Source: Symsagittifera roscoffensis
Taxonomy: Eukaryota; Xenacoelomorpha; Acoela; Convolutidae
DNA length: 60,000 bases
Reading direction: 5' to 3'
NCBI RefSeq assembly: GCF_963678635.1
Contig: NC_087066.1
Span: forward strand, 46,179,225 to 46,239,224
This document shows positions 21,431-33,400 of this stretch, piece after piece. A program made the position numbers and the translations under genes. The notes under the pieces are model-generated. The model saw only the letters and a list, made by a program, of their open reading frames with translations. It ran no database searches and was not told the origin of the DNA. Position 1 is the first letter of the stretch. Every line of letters begins with the position of its first letter.

Positions 21431-24400
21431 CTTAAAACTGATTATTACGGATCTGTCGTTTTAGTTTTAAAGGAAAAACACAGAATAGTAGTCATGCAAT
21501 TTTGTACAATTAAGAAACACGAGTAGCCGGTTGCTACGCAAGAAGCGCATGTTTTATGGCCACAGATGTTATGACGAAAAATAGAAAATGTGGAAATTTT
21601 TGCAAATCCAGTCAGAAATTTTTGGTTGAGCGGTGAGGGAAAAGACGTAAGAAACAATAAGATGTAGCGTTGCCCTTATTTAACTGCAGCTGTTTTTTTA
21701 AAAAAAAAGTAACTAAAGCTTAAAACAATTATAAAATTTTTTTCAAAATTCTTTTTTCGTTCTTTTGTACACATGGTTATTTTCTTTGAACTTTCTTACG
21801 TTCTTTCTTTTTTTAGTGAGAAGGAAGTCCTATATGAAAATCCAATAACTTCATTTTTCTCGGTAAAACTAAATTTTTCACACATTACGAGGCCAAACTG
21901 TGCACTAGGTAGGCGCACAATTTTGTGTCAGTAAGTTCCTGAATTCTGTAAGTTCCTGAGACAAATCTTTAAATATGCTCCAAAAATACATGTGGACTCC
22001 ACTTATATAATTGTGGATTCCGCGTACAAATAACTGTAACGTAAATTTTGTCGGCTCATTTGTTTTTTTTTTGCGATTCCGCAACAAGCAAATATAGCTA
22101 GTTGTTCTAGATTCCGCAACTGTAAGTGGATTCACAAAGTGTAAAAGGAATCCGCTTCGTTATACAGATTGAATAATTGATCCTCATTTATACATAAATC
22201 GCTATTTTACTAGCAAAAAATTGGACTAAATAGTAAAAATTTCTAATCGGTTTTCCTCATTTTCAGAATTTTGAAAATCTTTTGAAATTTGACAGCAAAG
22301 ACTTTGTCAGACTATCCAGGGTTGACCAAATATGTTACTTGTACAAATTTCATATATGAAGAAAAGCGAATCATATTTCATGCAACACCATAAGTACAGA
22401 AAATTGCATGAAAGATCTATGATTAGTGATTTTTCATATATGGAAATTGTATGACTAGCATTTTTGCATAAACCAAAAAAATTGCAAAAAACTTGGTTAC
22501 TCAAAAGTAGAGTCATCAACGGTTTGACCGTCTCGCAATTACAATGTAGTGGACACAGCTTGAATTGCCTCAGATTTGACTTAAACAAATGATATAAAGA
22601 AAGTATCAAGCTTTTAAATTTAGGCGAAAATTTTCAAAGGTGAATTTTAATGAATCATGCATTGATCTAGGCATACAAAAAACAAATTAAGCAGACGTTT
22701 TAAGCTTTCTCTGAAAAAAATGTTATTCTTTGAAATGGAGAGAAAAAAAATTTTTGTGTATCCAAGACTACATTATGAACACAAAAGACTAATTTGCATG
22801 CAAAATTTCTTTTTCTACAAAATTTTTGTTTGAGTACAAATTTCGGTTTGCAATTGATAAAAATTAACATTTTTGGGGCAATTTTGATTCTACTTGCCCT
22901 AAAAAGATATTTGCCCCAAAAACTTTTAGTTCTGCCATCAAAAAATCTAGTCATGGAATTTCCTTATCAGGAAACTATATGATTAGCATTTTTGTTGAAA
23001 AAAAAGTTTTTCATTATCATTCATGAAAAAAACACCGAATTTTATTCCAAAACAAAACAAAAAATTTTGAAAATTTGATGACATCATTTTAACAAATGTA
23101 TGAAATTTGTATGATTAGTATTTTTTCATAGACTTAGTTTATGGAATTGTATGACTAGCATTTTCGGTCTATGGAGGTCAACGCGGGATATCACTCAAAC
23201 TTTAATGATTATTTGTGGTACTAGATAATGCGTGAAAAAAAATCAAACAAGAAAATGAAACACACTCAAAGTTCCTCTCAACTTTCAGTGATCGAAACAA
23301 AAAAAGACACCCGACGACAAAGTTTCTCCCAGCTTTCACTCGTCAGAACAAAGATAATACTCTTACGATTCCGTAGCACTGAAAAAATGCTATTCATCAG
23401 GGGTGGATTTACAGGTGAGCGGACTGACGGCTTTTTCGCTCTCCGGTATTCGACCCCCTCAACAACCAAAGAGTTACCCAGATTCTGCCAAAATCTGCCA
23501 ACAAGAGCTCAAAAACCGCAAATTTGGCGCCTGCTTTTTTTCAACTAAGACAAAATAGGTTATTTATAGCGTTTTAGAAAGCTTGGAAAATCAATTCCAT
23601 CGAACCAAAAAGTCGAGAACATTTTCGCGTCTTCAAAAATTCCGCCTCATCTCTCGAGAAATTTCCTGAATCCATCTCATGTATTCTGATAAGTTTCACG
23701 TAAATCTCAAGTTTATAAAATGTAGTTTTAGTCTGTGAGAGTTGCATGATTAGCCTTGTTTGTCAGCACGGAGAATCACAAATGTGCGTCCTTGATATGA
23801 ATATTTTATGAATAAGCAGTTATAAGCAAAAAAATTGTCCTCATTTTTTGCAAATTTTTATAAATTGTCCTCATTTTTTGCAGATAGATAGATTCTAATA
23901 GGTAAAGTAATCTGTTGTTTTTTTTCACCTGAGAGTGGCACTCGAATGCAAACTTGTTCACAAGTAGAGACTGGAGGGCGTGGGAGTTTGCCCTGCAGTA
24001 GATGGTCTCATTCATCAGGCTCACTCTGCGTGTAGTTCGGTTGTGGTGGGTGAAGGCTGTCAAAAGAGCAGTCGCGATGCCACGCCGACGGAACAGAGGA
24101 TTCACCACTAAACACATACGCATATCCATATAAGCAACTAACTAGTTAGTATCCAATATAAGCAACTAACAAAATTAATACTTAAGAAAAAAAATTCGTT
24201 TGACAAAATTCGTTTATAATTGGGCGGCATGCAATTTTTTGCAACAACTGAACATCTCGATCGAATGTTTTTAATGAGAAAATCGATGACGTGGAAAACG
24301 GTAAATTTCCTAGAAAATGTTAAAACAGGAGATTGAAAAAACTGTTAACCGACTCTAGAAAGTGTAGAGAATGTGTTGCTCGCTTTCCAGTGTCGACAAC

Positions 24401-27400
24401 CGGACTTTTTATGAAACCGCCTGTCAGCTATCGGCTCAGAGAGAGGCACTTAGCAAAGTGGTTAGGCGTTCACTTCGAGTCGTCAGATAGTAATCGATCC
24501 CCTGCCGCCGTGCCATGGTGGTACCACGTGAAGGTTTTACACGCAAAAAACGGGCGTGCAAAAAAGAGATTCGCTCAACTGCATAATTTAGTCTAGAATG
24601 TGGAGAGATTTGAGAGTCTCAGAAACCCCTCTTATCGTCAGACTCACGGAGTAAACAAATCAATTGCATTCTATCAGTTTTGCTTTCAGTTTTTGGCGCA
24701 AGTCGTTCAGCGAACAGGATTTTGTTCCTATTTTACGATAGTTAAAATATCTCTTTCAATTATTTTTTCTATCATGAGCCCCGAGTTTTGTATAAAATTC
24801 GTTCTTGCCGCCAGCCAAATTTTTTTATGCAGTGTAAAACAATTTCTTCCAAGAAGCCCAGGTTGGTTTCTGCCAAAACTTTTAACTTAGCGGAAAACTT
24901 TTTTAAAAACAATCCTAAGTTGGTTTTTAAAAATCTTACGCTCCACACAAGCCATATTTTTGGTATGGAAAGGTCAGTACAGATCAAGGGTGGCCTTAGA
25001 AAAGAACTCGACTCCTTTGCCATCCAAAAAATTTCCTATTGGAACTATCTTATGGCATCCGTATTTAGTCGAAAAAATCTCAAATATTCTTAAATGGTGA
25101 TTATACAAAATAGTCCCATTTAAAACAGTCCCATTCAAATTTCTATAAAAGAGTCCCATACAAAAAGTCTAAAACCATTCAATTTTTATCTAACATTGAT
25201 CATTTGGTGCCGACAAAATTGATTTACGTTTTGAAACATCAAACATGAGCGTAATTAAAGATCAAAGAACGAGAGATCAAACGAAAAATCAGATCAAAAA
25301 CCTCTTGATATAGAGATTAAAGCGTAAGAATCAAACTCTAGAGATCAAAAGATTATATCCCCGGAGGCACAATCAAATTTCAATTTTCCGAAAAAAAGAT
25401 GAAATGCGGATGAATATGAATCGAGTATATCTAGGGTACAAAAAGTGGGCGCATACTTAGAGAGTTGGGCGAGGGGAAAAAGGAAAATCAACTCGGTGTA
25501 TGTATCCAACATTTTCTCCGAGTTCAAATTGACTCTAGCTCGATTTTGAAAACTCAAGGAAATGGATTTAATTTGGAAAATATTTATCACTTGGCGATGT
25601 TAAATAAGTTTGAAAAATGGTCACAAAATAAACTTATCATTATAATTTAAATTTATAAATACACCCCTTCATAAACCCAATCATATCATTGAGTTGATAA
25701 GAGCTAATCATTGTCAAAAAGTTTTTGTCAAAATTTTGGTATTTCAATGTTTTGTTTCTGGCTACTTTTTGTCCTGCGCACATTCCTTCTAGTACAACTT
25801 CGGCATTGTTTTGTTCGTCCTTGAACTTTTTGATCGATTGGAAAGGAAAGGGCTTGATGTTGCTTAAAATAACAAAAATGCAACTCCATTCTTCTACAGC
25901 GTTGTTGGTGTGGTGAAGGTTGTTATTTATTCTTTGATGGCATCTCCATTGCTCTTTGTCAATTCTGGGCTTCTGTCGCCTTGAGAAGTCAGTCTTTCAT
26001 TATAATTGTCCTCAAAATAGTTGAAATTGGTTATTTTTCTGCGGATGCTAAGTCTTGAAGAAACTCGAAGGCAGCGGGGACGTCTTATGCGGACAGAAAC
26101 CCTGTTGACAGAGGCATTCAAATAAGCTCCGAAAACCTGAGGTCGTTATTTTAATTGTGTGTCTGCAGACGCTTTGACTCATATGAAGAAAGCAAAGTGC
26201 GGTACAGGACATCTATCATCTCAACTGAAGTGTGTGTGTTGTATAAATTTGGTCAAAAATCTTCGAAGCAGTCAAAAAATTTGCATCGCAGAACCAATCA
26301 TCTGATAACTCAATTATGTCTAGTCTAGGTAACATGGTGAACAAAATAAACCAATTTTATTTATGGGAAACAGATTTTTTTAATAAGAAATTGCTACCCG
26401 TTGTAAGTTTTCTGTAGAGCCAGAGGAAACTCAAAGCTAGTCAGCGTAGTTGGCTCTGCCATCTTTGGTCTTTTTTTGCATCGAAATTTTTAACGTTTTC
26501 CTGAACTTACGATTTTCATTATTAGTCAGATCGGGAAGTGACCTTGATCTTTAACAACTTCAACGGAGTTCTCATTTGTACGCACACGTCCATTGCAAGT
26601 GCTTTGTGTACAGCGCCAGGAAAGAGTGTTGTGTGACAGTGTTCTGTGTGTGATATACGCATGCCCTTCAAAAACTAGTGACTCAAAATTTTTGTTAGTA
26701 AGTATAGTTTCCATAGATAGTAGGTGAATAGTGTTCAATTGAGTGGTGCCAAGCATTCGCAAATGAAACAACTTGGTAGCGTAAAACAAGTTAATGTTTT
26801 TGACTGGATAAAACAGAGTCCATTTTTTAATTGTGTTAGCTTTTATGTTTTAAGTAGGTTAAGAATATTCGGCCAATCAGAATGCAGCAAATATTGAATA
26901 ATAAGTAGGCTAATTTACCGTTTTAATTTATAGGGGTCGCAATTCCTGAATAGTTCCATAGGTTGGATTGTTAAGTGGAACCAACTCTGCACGTGGACGC
27001 TGCTGTTATCTAGGTAGATCTATATTCTCTGCTGCACTACGAATTAAGAAAACCCAACAAAAAATTTAATCCGTATGAACTTTTTAAATCAGTTTCTGGA
27101 ACCATTCTTACTTCTATCAATGGGACTGTTTTTCGGATTAAATTTTGGACTATTTTTGGGACTGTTTTGTATGCGACTGTTTTTTTGGACTTTGCATCAT
27201 GTATGAATTAGCATCATGTCAAACCCTTTGGGCAATGAGGGGTTCAAATCCTGAGAAAATTCCGCAGCCCCATATCCGCCGTTACTGGTTAATTGCATAA
27301 CTGCAGTTTACCCGGGTTGACCAAAACTTCTTATCATACAATTTCCATATATGAGAAACTTCTTGTCATACAATTTCATACAATTCCATACGTACAGAAA

Positions 27401-30400
27401 ATTGTATGAAAACTCTATGATAAGCATTTTTCCATATATGAAAATTGTATGATAGGTGTTTTCCCATAAACCAAAAACTTTGATTTTTTCTTTCTTAATT
27501 TAGTTTCTGAAAATTCTTTGGTTGTGTTTGCAACCGAACACGAGTGACAAAGACCTTGGTTACTCAAAACACCGAAGGTTGGACGGTCTTACATTTACAA
27601 TGCATAGAAAACGACCTGAATTGGGATGTCTTTCACAATTCATATAACAAAAGAAACAAACTTTTATTTTTTGGCAAAATTTTTTAATGATGATTTTTTT
27701 GAATTTTTGAATTATCAATTTATCAAACATTGATCAAGACATATATTAATACTCCATTCAAAAGAAATCGGAATTTTCACCGTTTTTGAAAAAAAAAGTT
27801 AGGTGAAAAGAAAATAAAAGCCAATTTTATCGCATCCAGGACTACGTTATGGACACAAAATATTATATTTTGCATGCAAAAAATTTTTTTTCGAAAAATG
27901 TTTGTTTGCGTACGAAATTCGATTTGCCGTTGAAAAAAAAACAAAAAAAATTTTGGGCCAAATTTTCAAAATTACTTGAAAAATTTTTTGTGTCGCCATC
28001 AAAAAAATGCCAGTCATACAATTTCCATATATGGGACTTGTATGATAAGCATTTTTTTCAAAAACGAAAACCTCAGTTTTTTTTTATCACCAGACTGTTT
28101 TATTTGAATCAAACAGCCACAGAAATAAGTTTATACCAGTTTTCAACCATTTTCAGAAAATGTATGAAAATTGTATGACAAGCATTTTTCCACACACTTG
28201 ATGTATGGAATTGTATGGTAAGCATTTTCGGTGTATGGAGGTCAACCCGGGTAGCTAAGCTGGGTTTTCAGAGTTGATGTGTAACTGTATTGTGCATGCA
28301 GAGTTGGTTCCACTTAACAATCCCCCTATGGTTTCAACTAAATAATTGCCACCCCTGTAAGTAAAAGCAGTACTTTAGCCTATTTTTAATTCAAATTTTT
28401 CTGCTTTCTGATTGGTCGAAAATTCATAACCTACTTAAAAATTACTAAGTTAAGCTTCGTAACCTACTTAACAATAACCCCCCTCCTTTTTGTTAAAATG
28501 GGGTAATTTTTAAGCATATCCGCATAGTTTTGCATTATTACCGAGTGCAGATATGATGGCGACTGGTGCCCTTGGCGTGTAGACATTGTGGAAAGTGGTA
28601 GCGTGTGAGTGCAGTTTGCCATAGAGCCACTTCACTTTCTCACACTTCTTGTTCAGCTTCGGCACCTACCCAAACACATGACAACACACAATCAAAAGTT
28701 GATGACAAAAATTAATTTTTTAGAGAATTTTTTTTTTGAAGAAAACATGAATGTTCATTTCCCGTTTTTTTTTTGCTATACGCGCCTTTTATTGTAGATT
28801 TTTTTTTTCAAATCAGATTTTTAAAATTTTTTCAGAAAAGAATATACCGTCTAATATGTTTTTATAAACAAAGTGAATCAAGAATAAAAGCCAATATGAT
28901 TTGAAAACTAATTGATTCACTGAAAAAACGACGGAGTGGAGACATATATTTTGAAATTTAAGATGTTTCGGGCAAAAAAAAACTTTTTTCTGGGGTATTC
29001 AAAAAATTTTTTTAGTTTCCCCTTAAAATTAAAAAGGAAAACTCTTCAGCAGTTCTTTCTAAGTATTGGGATTTTGGTCAAGTTAGCTTTACAAAAGTTC
29101 AGGAATAAGGGTCGGTTTTGGTTCGGTTTGCACTCAAAATTCATTGTACAATAAACTGCAACAAAAATCTATTTAAAATATAACGTTCTTCCAATTTTTT
29201 GCTGGTATTTTTCTTTCTGTTGAGTGTTTTGATCTGCGATGTCAGTCAGCGTCTAGTTATGGAGCAGAATGACAGGCTTCAGTGCAGTTGCAATGTCGTT
29301 TCGCTTCTGGCTAAGATCAAAGTCGAAATCGATTTTTGTTAAGTAATTGATCTCTCGTGTGTCAATTGTATAAAATTGCTGCGACAAACAAATCATATCA
29401 AACGGTGCGTCGCTAGTTTCTGTGGGAGTTAATCGGACACCTTTTGAAGTAGCTGTTTGTTTTTCAACTTTTTCAAGCTTATTTTTGAGCAAAAATTCCA
29501 ATTTAATTAACTTTGATCCCCTATGAAACCCGATTTACAAACCTGTTAAAAGTGGCGTTTCTAATCAGCAATGAAACGTGGCAGCCTGGTGAGTAAACTA
29601 TCGCGAATCCTTTAAAAATTTTCCCGAGTTGCGGCACCAAATTTTTCTGATGAGCAGGACGGTGTGTGAAGATTAAAAGAAAAACAGAACTCAATTCAGG
29701 ATTTTTTTATATAACGTAAGATTTTGTAATTTTCAACTAATTCTCCTGATATCGCTTCATTTCACAAATTCAGTTTTGTAGGCATTTTGATATTTCAACA
29801 CTTCTATGTGAACACTAAAATGAACCAATTGATTTATCATACTTATTGCGGCAGAAGCTCAGTTGAACAAATAAATATTTCAACAAAATCAGCTACTAAA
29901 AATATTTAAACACAGAGGCGAAGTTGCGCTTTGTAAATATTGCAAAAATACTACCAAAAAGGATTACGTCTCAAATGGCATAATTCCCAAATGGCATAAA
30001 AATGAAATATTTCCCAAATGGCATAAATTTCATGCAACAGTTGCTTTGGAAAAATCGAGAACAGATTTTTCGTGAACAATGTGAGAAAAATAGTCAAATT
30101 GTCAATTCAAATGTTGATTGACATTTTATCGTGAAAAACTTGTAGAACTTTTTATCAAAAGCAAGAAGCATAAGCTTGCGGTTATTAATAAGCTTCTTGT
30201 GGTCTGTGGCTTAAATTTGTTTGGAAGCAATTAATTCCAAATCTTGTTCACATGCTTTCGTTCCTGACAAAATGTTAGAGTTAGAAATTGATAGAAAACG
30301 TTTAAATTACAATGAAAACTTGAAATTTATGCCATTTGGGAAAAGTTTCCATTTTTATGCCATTTGGGAATTATGCCATTTGGGGAGTTACCCCAAAAAG

Positions 30401-33400
30401 CAGCTCTCCTATGTTAAATAAGAAACAGTAGAAAGAAGCCTCGAATTATCAAAAACTCGGCTACTGTAGGATTCGAATCTGCGCCCTACTGAAATCAAGA
30501 GACTTTGAGTCTCACGCACTATACTATCCCTTCCGCCACTCAAGCTTAACAACGACAAACACTAATAACGAATAAAGCAGCTAGATATGCTAAAAAAATT
30601 GCCAATGCGATTCAGCACCAAATACAAAAAGACTCAGTTTTGCAATTAAAAATTTGGAATAAAACAAACTGAAGGCATCCACATTAACTTTGCATGAAAC
30701 AAGTCGCAAAACATAAAGCCACACTTGCGTGTAACGCATCTCCGGTGCTTCGAACTTTTGAGAACTCTACACACTACCCAATAACAGGGTTCGTAATTTC
30801 AAACGTTGACAACTTTTTTCCATGAGTTTTTAAAATCAAATTAAAAAACATTAAATTTTGTGAAGTTTTTCAAATCTAATTTCTTCGGAAAAATTTAATA
30901 GAGATAAAAAACGTCACAAATTGGAAACTAAAAGCAATTGAGCGGTCGCATTTGGACGCTAAATTTGCAATTCCTGGGAAGACTCTTACAGTACCCAACT
31001 ACAGGGTCAGGAATTTCGTATGTTAAGAAAAACTTTAAATTTAAGTTTCGAAAAAAATTTTGAAAAACTGTAAAAACGTCACATCTGGAAAACTAAAAAG
31101 ATTCGCCACCCCCTCGAACACCCTGGCAGCCACCAACTAAAGGGTTGGGAATTTCAAAATTTGTAGAAAGAAAATTTGAATTTAAGATTTCTGAAATTTT
31201 TCGAAAGCTACCAAGATTGAGCAGTCAAACTTGGAGGCAAGATTAGCAACCCCTGAAACAATCTGACAGTCGCCTACAATTTTTACAAGGAAGATGGCTT
31301 CAAAATTGAATTGGAATTTGAAAAAAAATTAACTTTAAGTTTGCTGAAAACTTTTTGAAAAAAATCACAAAAAACGTCATATCTCGATAACTAAAAAGAT
31401 TTGAGTAGTCTTTTTTTGGAGACAAGATTTGCATACTTTCGAGAGTTCTCTGACACTTTACAACAAAAGGGTCGGGAATTTCAAAATTTGAAAAGAAAGT
31501 TCTCTGAGACTTTTTAACAAATCACAACACACGTCATATTTCGTAAACTACAAAAACTTGAGCAGTCATAGTTGACAACCCCCAAATAGAGTATTGGGAA
31601 TTTCAAATTTTGACAAACATTTTCACATGTAAGATTTCTGAAAGTTTTTTGAAACTTGAAAACCGAAAAAAAAATCATACGCATTGCTATATACGATATA
31701 GCTTAACCACGCATAAATACGTTATGCCCCTAACTTTTGCCTTTAACAAAAAACACTTAAACATGGCAAAGAAAGTGTCACACGCATTCAAATACATCAT
31801 AGACTACTTATAAATTATGCATTTAAAGAATTGCGAGATATATTGAGCTGGAAAATTTCTGAAATCGAGTTTTTATCATTGTGATATTGTTTGAAACAAA
31901 TAGCTTTTTTCAATTCATTTGATGAATTGAAAATGCATCAACTGTGTTCATTTATTACTATTCGAATGTCAAAGCGCATGCTATCAAAAAACTGTAAAAG
32001 TGTCCACAATTATTGGGGTGCCGCACCAATGTTTGCAACTAAGGTTGGAAAAAAAGACGGTTCCTACTAATACACTAGCTTCGCAAGTGTAAAAAGAACC
32101 AAAACTAGACATAAATTATTTCAAGTTTCAGACTCTAAAGTAAAAGAATTTTTTTGGTTTTAAGTAAGATTTTTGATAGAAACTGACCCAAAAAGTTGTC
32201 AAAGAATTGACTATATTATAGAATTTTAATGCATGTTAGCACGCGCCAACACTTTGAGGTAAGTAACTTTACGTGAAAACGACCCACAAAATGTCCGTCG
32301 TTAAAGTTCCGACTTTCAAAGAAAGTGCGGAATATCTATGCTTGCTGTGGTTTTTCTTATACGTTCAATATTCGACCTTCTTGTAAACAAAGCGTTTCTG
32401 ACGGAGTTTATTTAAAAAAAAAGCGTTTCTGACGGATTAACTTTAAAAAACACACTCAAATATATTGCGCGTAAGAAACAAATAAATGCGCTCCAAATTG
32501 AATTGAGGACGGCAATTTAACGCTATTATGTTTTAATTTTTTTTTCATTTTGCTTCTTTTTTCTAAATTATTTTTTCAAATTCTCGACCAAAAGTTTTAT
32601 TAATTGGCTTTTAGTGCAGTCTTTGAACTGATATACGAGCAGTCTTTTTCTGTATAAGTACCGTGCAGTTTTTCGATATGTCGAATATCAAGCCTGAACA
32701 AGACTTCTCGTATCAGTTCGAAGCCCTGAATATTCCGACTGCCTTTTAAACTCTATGGAGCAGTAATAACATGAAAATATTAAATAATTTAAAATAATTT
32801 GTTTTATATTTGTTAAAATATACTTATTGTTAAAATCATCCCCCCACACACCATATAAAGTACAAAGTGATAGACATCGCTCCTAGTAACAAACCAATTA
32901 TGGCAAATATGCTTCCTTCAAACAATTTGGAACGATTTCTAAGATGGATGAAATCTCCGCTTACGCGCTAATAGCGCGAAATTTATCGCGTGTTAATTGT
33001 CCCAAATTGATTGACCAAAATGGCAATCTTTAAAACACCATTTTTACAAAAATAATCACAGGTGAAATATCTTTTTATTTTTAAGCTAAGGACAACAATA
33101 CTTTCTGAAAAATATTGTAAAAATTCCGTCAAAAAGGGCTACTTGGAAATTCGAAATTTGTGTGAAGAAAAAAACCACCCCGAGCACAAAACATTCCGTT
33201 ACTTTTGTTGCAAAAGTGTTTAAGAAACCACCCCTAGTAAAAGAAAAACTGCGACTCAAACTGCCACTTGAAAAAAACACACTCAACTCCTTTAATTTTT
33301 CTGATATTGGTTCTGACCGTTTGAAAAATGGTAAGGTACTTTGTATTCGGGTAAGTTATAGGTTTTTTTCTTTCATTTTTTAAAGATTTTCTTAACGCAA

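Noticed and set aside
23228-23548. Plus-strand ORF of 106 codons
   Set aside because: Low-complexity Ser/Arg/Lys composition, no domain, lies in an intron beside a transposon and ends in a repeat-like phrase.
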